From: Thraustochytrium sp. TN22
Lineage: Eukaryota > Sar > Bigyra > Thraustochytrida > Thraustochytriidae
NCBI GenBank assembly: GCA_013306675.1
Contig: JABLUY010000020.1
Coordinates: 1 to 64,000, forward strand
Reading direction: 5' to 3'
Length of the DNA: 64,000 nt
Shown here in pieces: positions 41,701 through 51,423 of the stretch. A program made the position numbers and the translations under genes. The number at the start of each line of letters is the position of its first letter. Position 1 is the stretch's first letter. The notes beneath the pieces are model-generated. The model saw nothing but the letters and a program-made list of their open reading frames with translations, searched no databases and was not told the origin of the DNA.

Positions 41701-43075
41701 GCTTTGCGCCGTCTCCGTCTCCGTCTCCGTCGCCGTCGCCTGTGTTGACCCCGTCGCTGCTCGTGCTGCCCGAGCCGTTCAAAAGGCGATTTTCGTCCGA
41801 GACTCCGTTCGAACTCTTGGTGCTGGTGGTGCTGCTGTGAGAGGACTGCATGGCCGCGTCGTCCTCTGGGCACACGACGACGGCGCCATTGAAAGGACAG
41901 ACTTGAAAGGGCGTTCCGTCGGCAGCCATGTAGGTGCCGAAGAATAGGGGGGCGGTCGTGCGTGGAATGGCGTCCAACGCATCGACGCGAAGCGCGCCCT
42001 CTTGCTCCAGCATCCAGCGCACGGCGCGGCGCTGGTACGGCCGAAGCGTGGCGGTGAGGTCCTGCGGCGTGAAGTCCGCCTCCAGCATCTTGCGGGTTTG
42101 CTTGGGGCGGATCGCGGCAAAGAGCCGCGCCGCATCCGGGAGAGAGTTGGTGTCAGAGGCCTGGCGCGGCGCCTGGGCGCCAGGTCCTGCATCGAAGGTG
42201 AGAAGGGCCTGCGGGTGCGCGACGGCGGAGGAGATGGAGCCAGGAAAGAGCCACTCGAGGAGGATGAGCTTGTGGCGCACCCACCAGAGGCGCTGCGCGC
42301 TGGGCTCGCGAATATACAACGCCTTGGCGAGCGACGGCTGCAGCGCCCTCGCAGTCATGCCGATGCGGTATTGCAGCATGGAACGCGGCGCCGAGGGCGC
42401 TCGCTGCACGAGCGCCACGTCGACGCGGACGAGGCCGCCCTCCACGAGCGATGCGAGGGCATCAAGCTCGTCCTCGGAGGCGCCCATCCAGAAGGACGCG
42501 GGCCCAGCCAGGACGCAGTGCTTGAGGCCCGTGCGGCCTAGGACGAGCTCGAACTGCGTCGCCATGGCGGGCCGCACGAGCCACATGGACAGCGCGCCCT
42601 CCTCGTCGGTGCCAAAGTTTACACCGTCATTGCCATCTGCCCTGAAGCTCCGCACCACGCTGGAGCGCAGGCGGTCGCCGTTGAAGTCGAGCTCCACGAC
42701 TGCCAAGGGCAGCGCGGCGGGGTCCTGACCGTTTGGGTTTAGCCGCACGGAGCGTTTCCGCTTCAGTGCCAGCTCCACCGGGCCTGGGCGTCTCTCCTCC
42801 TCGGCCTGCGCGCCGTTCACAGCGGCCACGCCCGCCGTGGCCTCGCCCGCCTCGTCGTCCACCTCCTCCGCCTCGTCATCTGGCACGATCCAGGGGTCGC
42901 GAGGGCGCGCGCCTCCGCGACGCCACGCCGCGTCGGCCACCGCATCCTCCTGTCCAAACGGGCCGTACGTTGCGCCAGCCTGCGAGGAGAGACGCACCTC
43001 AAAGGCGGCCAGCGCCACGCCCGCGTCCCTGCTCGCAGGCAGCCGCCCGGGCCTGCTCGCCTTGCGTCGGCCCAT
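37730..43075 (-). CDS. SHPRH: SHPRH-like SNF2 helicase / RING E3 ubiquitin ligase
   Basis: A single-exon 1781-aa protein with the interrupted SNF2 layout of SHPRH (human about 1680 aa). SHPRH helps attach K63-linked ubiquitin to PCNA for DNA-damage tolerance. Visible parts: Walker A ILADEMGLGKTVEV (about 485-497), a PHD finger directly after it (about 532-580, CVCNEPTLDLPGG ... CHLCGTWQHALC ... CLAC), then the DExx box as DEAQ in VCLDEAQEVES (about 752). DEAQ instead of DEAH is usual in this subfamily. Further on come a second Cys cluster (ECSVCRFYFSKKGPMCKHC), a RING finger (about 1487-1526, CPICHDAFGE ... CGHTLCKVC ... CPSC) and the helicase C lobe (about 1590-1710) with LMNLSFGSRGLNVTEA and QAIGRIHRMGQ. 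It acts in the nucleus. Identity is strong; a linker-histone domain was not checked. Confidence 0.93.
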
Positions 43076-43344
43076 GCCGGCCTCTCGCAGCCTTCAGTCC
43101 TGCAGCCTTATCTTGACCACAACCACGCAGCTTTCGATCTCGCAACCTTCGATCTCCAGTCGCTCCCGGCTTGCGGCCCCCGCGCTCGTACAACGCAGCC
43201 GCCCCCCCGTCCTCTTGAACGCGAGAGTTGGGCTCCCAGGCTCTCTCTCCTCTCTCTCCCCGCTGCCGCTGCCCAGTAGCGGCCGCCCTCGCCGCAGCGC
43301 CCGCGGCGCCGCCGCCGGCAGGATTTCCCGCGCCGGGCCGCCGG

Positions 43345-43375
<31 letters not shown>

Positions 43376-43378
43376 GCA

Positions 43379-43410
<32 letters not shown>

Positions 43411-45729
43411 GACAGGGTTCTGCGCGCGGCTGGCGCGCTCTCCGGCGCCGTCTTCGGCAGCGCGCGGTGCAGCTGAGTGGCTGCTAACCGCGCACCGGTG
43501 TGCGAAGATGTGCGACGTTGTGCACCCGTCCCCGGGGACCGGGCTGGCGCCTGCCTCCTCAGGCTGTGACGCGAGACGTGCCGAATCTCGCCGGCCCGGC
43601 CCGGGGACGGACGACGACGTGCAGGGCGCCATGCCGCCGATGCGTGCTTCGAGTGCCAGCTGCCGGATGCCACGCGCGCTCGCGGCTGCAGAAACGCGCG
43701 CGACCACGGCTCCGCTCGCCAGTTGCCAGTGCCCTTGAGGCCGAGGAGCTTCCCTTCCGCCGACGGTCGTTATCGGTGGCGGCGGGGCAGAGGCCCCAGA
43801 GTTGAGAGCTGCGCACGATCGCAGGCCGCTCGCCGCTATTAATAACACCGCCCTGGTCGCCCGCCGAAGCGGGCCGCCGCAAGCCTGCAGCGCGCGCTCG
43901 AGAGGACCGTCAGCGGCCTCGCTCTGGAGGGGAGGTCGCTGGCGCGCAGCAAGAGCCCGAAGGTCGCGACTCACGAATGTGCTCTCACAGTCAGTCTTCG
44001 ATTTCATGAGCGCGCAGCGGAGCCCAGATCCGCTGACCACCTGGCACCGCTCGCAGCCAGCAACAACCAGCCTTGCCGCTTGCGCCTGCGGGCTGGATGG
44101 AGGGCGGCTGGCCGGGCTGGGGGCTGGAGCCGCCAAGGCAAGGGGGGCAAGGCGCGGCAAGCTGCCAGCGACCTCGTGACGGTAGCCGCCAGGCCGCGCT
44201 TCCGCTGGTGCGCCGGCTCGCGCGGGCCCTCGGGAAGTCGCGCGCTTCCGGCGTGCCTGGACGCTGCCTCCACCGCGTCTGCTCGGCAGCTCGGGCCTGC
44301 TCGGCGGTATCGTCGCTGCCAGCCATCTCCGTCCCGCCCGCCGAACCCCTCCTGGGATGCGCCGCGATGCGCCTTGATTCCTCGAGCGCCGCGAGCCAAC
44401 ACGACTGACAAGAGCGACCGTGACCCTGTCGTAGCGAGGCTTCATTAGCCTCACGCTATCGCCACCACCAATCTCGCCCGGCTGCTGCTTCGACCGACTG
44501 GCTGTGAGGCGACTCTCGCTCGCTCCAAGTAGGCCGCTGCCGCCGCGGCCGAGCCGTCGGCCTCGGCAGCCGCCCGGCCCGGGCGCGTGGCGTGGACGCT
44601 GACGCAGGCTGCCGCACGCGACCGCGCCGCGCCGCGCCGCGTGCAGTGATTAGCGCCAGCCTCGCGAGGCGCGCCACCAGTCTTGCGCCGCGCGCGGATC
44701 TCACAGTGTCAGTGCCCCCGGTCCAGCCAAAAGCGGGTCGCCACATCGCTGCGGGCTGCGGTCTCCTTCGTCGCCTACCACAGCACCGCCCCACGGTCCC
44801 CGCAGCCGGTGCGCGCCGCGCTAGCGGACGGCCCGGCACGCGCTCCACCTCCAGCCTCGCTCTCGCCGCTCCCCGCCTGGGCCGCCTCGCCGCGGCCGCA
44901 GCGCACCCGATCCCGGCACGCGTGGCCGCGCCACGCTCGCCCTGCGCCGCTCCCACCGTGCCTAACCTCCCTCGCCGCCTCGCCTGCCGTGGCGCGCGTT
45001 GCGCCTCGCTTCGCGTTCCATCCAGCGCCGTGCAAGACGGGACATCTTCCCTTCGCAGCCTCAGCTCCGTGCTCACTGCTCACCAAACGCAGTGTCCTTG
45101 CCATCCAGCTGCGCGCTGCCGCTCTTCGCTAAAGATTCGCATTCAATCCGCGCACTCGATCGTGGCCGGCCAGCCCGCGCGCGGGCTGCGACGAGGTCGC
45201 GCGCGAGCCCTCGCCGCGCCGCTGCCAGCGCCTGGCTGGCCGCGCAAGGCTGCGCCTAGCTCGATCAATCAATCACCGTGACGCCGCGCCGTTCACGGTG
45301 GCGGCCCGTCCAGTCGCGCGGCGCGTGCCCGCCGGCCTCTCCAAGTTCCAAGCCTAGTCGGCGTGGCCGCGGCGTCTCCTCGGTACGCCGTCGCCGCGGC
45401 GCTTGACGCTGGCGGCGCTTGCGCTTGACGGCAGCCAGGCCTGCCGGGAACACCGCGCCTCGCCTCGAGCAGCCAAGCAAAGCGCGACGGGCAGGCAGGC
45501 AGGCAGGCGGCAAACCACCTCGCGAGCAGCGCGGCGCGGCGGCGGCCGCTCGCTCGCTCGCTCGCGCGCTCGCTCGCGCGCTCGCTCGCGCGCTCGCGGG
45601 GGCTCCGGCGGCACCGGTGCGGCGGGCTGCTGCTCGCGCGGCTCTGCCCTGCTCTGCTCTGCTCGGCTGGACTGGGCTGGGCTGGGCGGCGCGAGGCGCG
45701 GGACGACGGGGAGCGCGGGGCGCGGCGCC
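43076..45729. other. Gene-poor 2.65-kb divergent interval
   Basis: Lies between the 5' ends of the SHPRH-like gene and the TIR-like/TPR gene. Both strands carry long open frames, but all are Ala/Arg/Pro low complexity caused by high GC, with no domain and no consistent start. CGC runs sit near 43346-43410, and a GCTCGCTC tract at 45547-45598 lies in the leader of the right-hand gene. I see no RNA gene. Confidence 0.5.
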
Positions 45730-48700
45730 ATGTCGCTGGTGAAGCGAAAGACGGGCAAGCGCGGCGGCGCGAGCGGCGCGGACGGCGGCGCGGCCACGCC
45801 GAGGCTGTCGCTGGCGGCGCGCATCAGCTTCAGACGGCGGAGCCTGCTCCCGAGCAAGCGGCGGCTGTCCATACTGCGCAGGACCAATTTTGGCGGCGGT
45901 GAGGACCTGCAGGGCGGCCTGGGCCGCGAGGGCGGCACCGGCACTGCTGGGCGCCACAACGGCGTGCGCGACGCTGAGACGTGCGGCGGTCTCGTCGACC
46001 ATCGGCCCGTAAGCCTGCAGTTCTTGGAGACCTTCTGGGAGGCGCTGCAGGCTGGCGAGGTGGCCGAGGGCGTCGAGCTGCGCGTGCTCGTCCACGAAGT
46101 GCACGCGGAGGTGCGCGGCGAGGACATCACCGTGCCGGCCGGCACGACCGTGGTGGTCCGGGAGGCGGTCGGGCGCGATCACTTGGCCGTCCTGGTGGAG
46201 AACGTGGGCACGGTGCGCGTGAGCGAAACGGCGCTGCAGCTCAAGGAGCGCGCCGACTGGACGGCCGAGGATGTGGCCACCTATGTGGTGCGCACGCACC
46301 CGCATGTGCACGGCTACAACGTGCCGTACACGCAGGTGCTGGAGAAGGAGGACGCCAGCGTGCTGGGAAAGTCGCACCTGGGTATTGTGGTCTCGTACGA
46401 GCGCACCATGCGCTTTCAGGATCTGCTGGACTCGCTACTGCACCACTACCAGGGCCGCAGCAAGCGGAGGACCTTCTTGTGGCTCGACCTCTTCTGCGCG
46501 AGCCAGTCGCTGCCGGCGCCCGAGGACGCCTCGCTGCGCGAGGCGCTTGGCCGCGACCGCCTCAAGGCCAGTCGCAGGGCCATGGTCGAGGTCGGCGTGG
46601 ACCGCCTCGTGCGCGCGCTCGGCGAGGTCGTCCTCGTGCTGCCGTCCTGGGACGCGCCGCGCGCGCTGCAGCGCCGCTGGTGCCTGTGGGAGCTCTTCTT
46701 CGCCGCCAAGCACGAGGCGCGCTTCAGTATCGCGACGCTGCCGTTTGAGGCAACGCACCTGGCAGATCGTCTCGTGTCGAGCTTCGATGAGATGTGCTCC
46801 ATCATTGAGCACGTCGACTTTGAGGCCTCCGCGTGCACCCGTGAGGACGACCTCGTCTACATCGAAAGCGGCTGCGCGCGGCGCGAGCTCGGCACGGGCG
46901 CCGTGCTCGACGACCGCGTGCGCGGCCTGCTGCGGAACTGGGCGGTGAACGCCCTGGTCCGCGAGGCCGTGCGCCGCCAGCGCAACCTGCGCTCCGACGA
47001 GGACCGCCTCGAGGTGGCCCTCCTCCTCGAGAATGCCGCGCAGGTTCTGCTCTCGCAGGCTGGCAAGCGAGACCAGGCCGCCGAGCGCCTGCGCGAGGCG
47101 CTCGCGCTCGCCGAGGCCTGCGCCGGCGGCCGCAACCAGCGCGCACAGGACCTGCGCTTGGCTGTCGACGCGCTCGAGCACGAGGGCGAAGACGCGGCGC
47201 TCAACGTCCTGCGCGACTGGGCCCGCCAGTCGAAGCCGACTGGCCATGGCGCAGCAGGCGGCAGCGCCGGCAGCGCCGGCGACGACGTCGGAAGCATCCT
47301 CAGCGGCGGCAGCAGTAGCGCCAGCACCGGTATTTCGCTTGTCTCGGGCCGGAGCTCGTTCCAGACGGGTCGCGGCAACCGCGGCGGCTTCTACAGCGCG
47401 GCCAGCCTCGTGCCGGGCAGCGCCAGCGGCGCCGCGGGCCGGGCCGGTGCCGGAGGGCGCCCAGGTGCAGCCGCGGGTCGCCGCCGCACGTCCCGCGAGC
47501 GCCGCCAGGACGCCAGCGCGCGCCGCGACTCGGCGCGCGCCGTGAGTCGCTTGCACGACGAAGGCGTGCGCTTGGCGCGCGAGGGCAAGACCGAGCAAGC
47601 CTACGAGAAGCTCGTGGCGGCGCTGCGGCTCTTTCGCAGCATGCCGGCCAGCGAGCGCGACGATCTCGTGGCGGCACGCATCCTCATGAGTGTCGCCAGC
47701 ATCCACGATGAGCAGGGCGACTTCAAGCTGGCGCTCCAGCGCTCGCGCGAGGCCCTCGACATCAACCGCTCCCGCCTCGGCGATATCTCCGTGCCCGTGG
47801 CGCGCTCGCTCACTACGATCGGCCAGATCCTTCTGCATATGGGCGAGAACGAGGAGGCGCTCGAGGTGCTCAACAGCTCACTCTCCGTATCGCGCGCCGC
47901 TGAGAACTCCGAGGACAACCTCGACGTCACCATCGACACGCTGCGCGCTCTGGGCGACGCCTACTCCGCTCGCGGCTATCCGGACGACGCCATTGAAAGC
48001 CTCGACGAGGCCATCCTGATCGTGCGCGACTACACCGATTCCAACACCTCGTATCCGGTATCCACCGCTGAGGCTACCATTGCGACCATTTTGAATCACG
48101 CCGCCATCGTGCTCTCCTCGCATGGCGATCACCTGGCTGCCATTGAGCGCTTCGAGCAGGCACGTATGCTCTTCGAGAATGCGTTCGGCGCGCAGCACTT
48201 CAAGGTGGCCGACTGCATCAACAACATTGCCGTGCTCTACGACGAGCAGGGCATGCCACTCGAGGCGCTCGGCGCCTACAAGCAGGCGCTCGAGCTCTTC
48301 CTGGCGTCGCTCGGGGAAACCCACGCTCGCGTCGCCGACACCTACTACAATATGGGCGCCGTGCTCATCCAGCTCAAGCGGTACCCGGAGGCCCTCCTCA
48401 CCTACGACGAGGCGCTGCGCATCTACTTGCCCATGAACCATCCCAACGCGGCGCTCACCTACACCAACATTGCCGTCACGCAAGAGCTCATGGGCCACAT
48501 GGACGAGGCCTTTCTCGCTGGCCGCAACGCCCTGGCGCACTTTGAGCAGACGCTCGGCCCGGACCACCCGCAGACGGAGCGCGCGCGCGACAAGCTGCAG
48601 CGCCTGCAGCGCCGCCGGAACCGCGGCTACCTTCGCGTCGGCGCCGACTCTGGCCCTCAGGACTACGAACATGAGACTGAGGCCTACACGGATATTCTCG

Positions 48701-48897
48701 CGCCGCGGCCTTCCGGCCGCAAGTCCCGCAAGCCGCGCAAGTCGCGCAAGGCCGGCGCCGAAGACCAGGAGCAGCAGCAGCTGCCGAAGCCCGCCCCCAG
48801 GGTCGACGAGGATGAGATCGCCGCCGCCGCCGCACGCGAAGACGAGCGTCGCATGCGGCTCTACCTCGCCAAGGGCGGTGTTCCCAAGGATGAATGA
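45730..48897 (+). CDS. TIR-like domain plus TPR-repeat protein
   Basis: A 1055-aa protein starting at ATGTCGCTGG after a GC leader. The basic N-terminus is followed by a Rossmann-like segment at about 250-330: RTFLWLDLFCASQ ... GEVVLVLPSWDAPRALQRRWCLWELFFA. This layout (W-x-D-x-F-x-x-x-Q, then a hydrophobic strand, then R-x-W-C-x-W-E) is common in diatom and other protist proteins and looks like a divergent TIR/flavodoxin-type fold. From about 605 to 963 there are kinesin-light-chain-type TPRs with repeat centres such as DCINNIAVLYDEQGMPLEALGAY (seen as NNIAVLYDEQG) and YTNIAVTQELMGHMDEAF. The C-terminus is Lys/Arg-rich (KSRKPRKSRKAG), possibly a nuclear signal, and ends acidic. A receptor or scaffold role is possible; nothing shows catalysis. 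Confidence 0.85.
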   Translation: MSLVKRKTGKRGGASGADGGAATPRLSLAARISFRRRSLLPSKRRLSILRRTNFGGGEDLQGGLGREGGTGTAGRHNGVRDAETCGGLVDHRPVSLQFLETFWEALQAGEVAEGVELRVLVHEVHAEVRGEDITVPAGTTVVVREAVGRDHLAVLVENVGTVRVSETALQLKERADWTAEDVATYVVRTHPHVHGYNVPYTQVLEKEDASVLGKSHLGIVVSYERTMRFQDLLDSLLHHYQGRSKRRTFLWLDLFCASQSLPAPEDASLREALGRDRLKASRRAMVEVGVDRLVRALGEVVLVLPSWDAPRALQRRWCLWELFFAAKHEARFSIATLPFEATHLADRLVSSFDEMCSIIEHVDFEASACTREDDLVYIESGCARRELGTGAVLDDRVRGLLRNWAVNALVREAVRRQRNLRSDEDRLEVALLLENAAQVLLSQAGKRDQAAERLREALALAEACAGGRNQRAQDLRLAVDALEHEGEDAALNVLRDWARQSKPTGHGAAGGSAGSAGDDVGSILSGGSSSASTGISLVSGRSSFQTGRGNRGGFYSAASLVPGSASGAAGRAGAGGRPGAAAGRRRTSRERRQDASARRDSARAVSRLHDEGVRLAREGKTEQAYEKLVAALRLFRSMPASERDDLVAARILMSVASIHDEQGDFKLALQRSREALDINRSRLGDISVPVARSLTTIGQILLHMGENEEALEVLNSSLSVSRAAENSEDNLDVTIDTLRALGDAYSARGYPDDAIESLDEAILIVRDYTDSNTSYPVSTAEATIATILNHAAIVLSSHGDHLAAIERFEQARMLFENAFGAQHFKVADCINNIAVLYDEQGMPLEALGAYKQALELFLASLGETHARVADTYYNMGAVLIQLKRYPEALLTYDEALRIYLPMNHPNAALTYTNIAVTQELMGHMDEAFLAGRNALAHFEQTLGPDHPQTERARDKLQRLQRRRNRGYLRVGADSGPQDYEHETEAYTDILAPRPSGRKSRKPRKSRKAGAEDQEQQQLPKPAPRVDEDEIAAAAAREDERRMRLYLAKGGVPKDE

Positions 48898-49012
48898 ATC
48901 GGAAGCAGCAGCGGCCAGCCTGCCAGACTCGGACAGTGAGGGGGTAATTCAAGTGGGTCGCCCTTTCGGGCGCAACAGCGCCTCCTACAGCCCCCCACCC
49001 ACCAATCTCAAC

Positions 49013-49043
<31 letters not shown>

Positions 49044-49280
49044 CATTTTCGGAGCGAGCGGGTGAGAGTCTGCCAGCAACCAGCCAGCCAGCTCTAGCCA
49101 GCTAGCTAGCTAGGACTCGGAGGGTATGTTGTCATCCACTCCACCACTCGCCATGCCGCATGTTTGATTTGAAGAATGTGAACAATCGATTTTTGTATGG
49201 TAAGTTAGTGTGATGTCAGCTTCAATGGAGAGCGCGGCGCTGCTCTGCGCTGCAGGTCGTGCTACGTGGCGCTAGGTCGC
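48898..49280. other. Gap between convergent genes with CT tract
   Basis: A 383-bp gap with a CT dinucleotide run at about 49016-49043 and AGCTAGCTAGCTAGGA near 49098-49113. GC falls toward 49150-49220. No gene is recognised. Confidence 0.5.
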
Positions 49281-49709
49281 TCAGTTCACCGTGATGCGGT
49301 GCACCTTCTTGTCTTCCTTCTCGGCGACCTTGGGGATGGTGATCTCAAGCACACCGTCCTTCTGCGCGGCCGCGATGGCCTGCACATCCACCGCGTCCGG
49401 CAGCTTGATGCTGCGCGACACATGCCCGCTCGACCGCTCCACCCAGTGCACCTTGTCGCCCTCATCCTTCTTGACCGTCTCGCGCTTGTAGTCCGCCGAC
49501 ACCGTCAGGATGCCGTCCTCCACGCTCAGGTGCACGTCCTCCTTCGGCACGCCCGGCACGTCCACATGGGCCACGAAGGCGTCCTTCTTCTCCACCATGT
49601 CCATCTGCAGGCCGGACTTCATCGCCGGCCAGTCCGAGCTGCTCATGCGCGCCAGGGGCATGGCGTCGAAGAACCCATCAAAGAAGCCGCCCGGCCGCGA
49701 CAGCGCCAT
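49281..49709 (-). CDS. HSP20: Small heat-shock protein (Hsp20 family)
   Basis: A 142-aa ATP-independent chaperone that holds unfolding proteins. The start is the ATG of MALSRPGGFFDGFF, after a repetitive leader. The alpha-crystallin domain spans about residues 32-132. It has the plant-class-I-like features VDVPGVPKEDVHLSVEDGIL (seen as VDVPGVPKEDV and VEDGILTVSA), WVERSSGHVSRSIKLP and KDGVLEITIPK. The C-terminal ITV matches the I-x-I/V tail motif that docks subunits into oligomers. It has no targeting signal and is probably cytosolic. A perfect three-unit heat-shock element lies 343 bp upstream of the ATG, so HSF control is likely. Confidence 0.95.
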   Translation of the reverse strand: MALSRPGGFFDGFFDAMPLARMSSSDWPAMKSGLQMDMVEKKDAFVAHVDVPGVPKEDVHLSVEDGILTVSADYKRETVKKDEGDKVHWVERSSGHVSRSIKLPDAVDVQAIAAAQKDGVLEITIPKVAEKEDKKVHRITVN

Positions 49710-49747
49710 CCTGCTCGCCTGGTTTATTGCTGCTTGCCGCTTGCTTT

Positions 49748-49769
49748 TCGCTCGCTCGCTCGCTCGCTC
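49748..49769. repeat. GCTC tetranucleotide repeat in the Hsp20 leader
   Basis: About five units of CGCT/GCTC, 40-60 bp upstream of the Hsp20 ATG. Similar tracts precede three other genes in this window. Confidence 0.8.
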
Positions 49770-50051
49770 TGGTTGTTGCGGGTCTGCTGCCTCGCCGCTC
49801 GCTCGCCTCTCGGCGCTCCGAGTCCTGCTCTCCCGCCCGTCCTTCGCGAGGCTCCTGGCGATACCGGCGCGGCCGCCGCGGCGGTCCTTTTGCCGCCCTT
49901 CCGGCCGCAAACCGCCGCGTCCGGGACGGGAGGGACGCGCTCCGTCCCCGGAGCGCAGCTGGAGGGGGGCGACCTCGGTCGAAGTGGCTGCTCCGCGCCG
50001 CGCGAGTGCCCTCTCGGCGCCGCGCAGTCGCCAAGACCGATGCGTGAGTCG

Positions 50052-50066
50052 AGAACCTTCGCGAAC
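50052..50066 (-). promoter_or_regulatory. Heat-shock element
   Basis: The sequence AGAACCTTCGCGAAC has GAA at 50053-50055, TTC at 50058-50060 and GAA at 50063-50065. That is a perfect nGAAnnTTCnnGAAn trimer, the binding site of heat-shock factor. It lies 343 bp upstream of the Hsp20 start. Confidence 0.7.
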
Positions 50067-50984
50067 GTGCAGCAGGGGGGGGAGTTTCCCCGCGGCGCCC
50101 GCAGAAGCTGCGCGAAAAGATACAATCGATCGATGACGAAAACAACGTGAAGGCCGCAGGCGGCCCGGTTCGGGTCACGGGACGGCCTGGCAGCCTGGTA
50201 GCCAGCTTGACTCGTGGACGAAAATCCAAGAGCGTCGGGACGGTCGAGAGGAGAGAGTCCAGCGCCGCCGCGGACGAGCCCAGACGCGACCGTCCGCCGA
50301 CGGGTCGTCGTCAAGGGACGCTTGCGCCGACCTCTCGTTACAGTCATCACGCTTGGACCAGGCTTGCTTCAAGCAGTCGAGAAGATAGCCCCGTCACCGT
50401 GAGCGATGAGGAAGTCCCTAAGGATAGCCTAGACGCGGCCGTGATCGATTGCAGTCGCCGACATCCAGAGAGACGACCACCGTCGACCACCGTCGACACG
50501 TGGTTGCTGCTTCGTTGAGAGGTCACCGATGAGGAGCAGGCTGCAGTGTTGCTGCCAGTGCTGCTTTGGCCCTGGCCTGGCCTGGCCTGGCCTGGCCTTT
50601 CCTGTCCCTCTCGAAAGTGGCAACCATCCACAGAAGAAGAGCCACCACCAACTATGGCACGTGCGATGCGGCAGATCCGCCACCGGCAGATCCGGCAGAC
50701 GCTCGGCTGACGAGCGGCCTCCCGGACCGTTCGCGTTCTCTCGCTCGTCACGCGACCTAAGGCTGCGAACTGGCGGGCACTAGCCTGAGTCTGCCTTGCA
50801 CCCAGTACAAGCAGCACAATGCTACAATTGCAACCCGGGCAGCATTGTGGCAATCAAGCACGCGTGGTCGCTCTCGCGCTGTATGAATGGCGTCAGGATC
50901 TGCGACCATGACGGACGCAGCCCCTTTTCAAAATTGCCGGGCGCCGTTCACTGCATTGCTCTCCAGTAGCCGGACCCTGATTTC

Positions 50985-51265
50985 CTTTTTGTCGTCTTCG
51001 TCGTCTTCGTCGTCTTCATCGTCTTCGTTGTCTTCGTCATCTTCGTCATCTTCGTCGTCTTCGTCGTCTTCATCGTATTCGTTGTCTTCGTCATCTTCGT
51101 CATCTTCGTCGTCTTCGTCGTCTTCATCGTCTTCATCGTCTTCGTCGTCTTCATCGTCTTCATCGTCGTCGTCGTCTTCGTCGTCCTCGTTCTCGTTCTC
51201 GTTCTCATCCTCGTTCTCATCCTCGTCCTCGTCATCGTCCTCGTGCTCGTGCTCGTCCTCGTGCT
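50985..51265. repeat. TCT/TCG trinucleotide-hexanucleotide microsatellite
   Basis: Some 280 bp of imperfect TCNTCN units (mainly TCTTCG, TCATCT, TCGTCG). It reads as polySer on the plus strand, continuous with the receptor frame, and as polyAsp/Glu on the minus strand. It is best taken as simple sequence in the receptor's 5' region. Confidence 0.9.
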
Positions 51266-51423
51266 TGTCGGTGAAGGCCACCGTTGGTGCCCCAAGGTCC
51301 GCAACAAGTCCGCCCTGGCCACGCCTTGCTGAGCAACGAGGGGTTCTCGTGGTCCCGTTCAGACCAAGCAAGCCATCGCGAGCGCAGCCGGCGACGGCGG
51401 GCGGCAGGGTGGCGGGCGGCAGG

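Larger units (their letters stand above)
49710..51423. promoter_or_regulatory. Divergent intergenic region (Hsp20 / lectin receptor)
   Basis: About 1.7 kb between the Hsp20 ATG and the chosen receptor ATG. It includes a GCTC repeat (49748-49769), the heat-shock element (50052-50066), a TGGCC/CCTGG repeat near 50570-50597, and the long TCT/TCG microsatellite (about 50985-51265). No convincing gene is seen in the rest. Confidence 0.45.

Noticed and set aside
43108-44454. 448-codon minus-strand open frame
   Set aside because: Low-complexity Arg/Ala/Gly translation with overlapping open frames on the other strand and no domain; explained by high GC.
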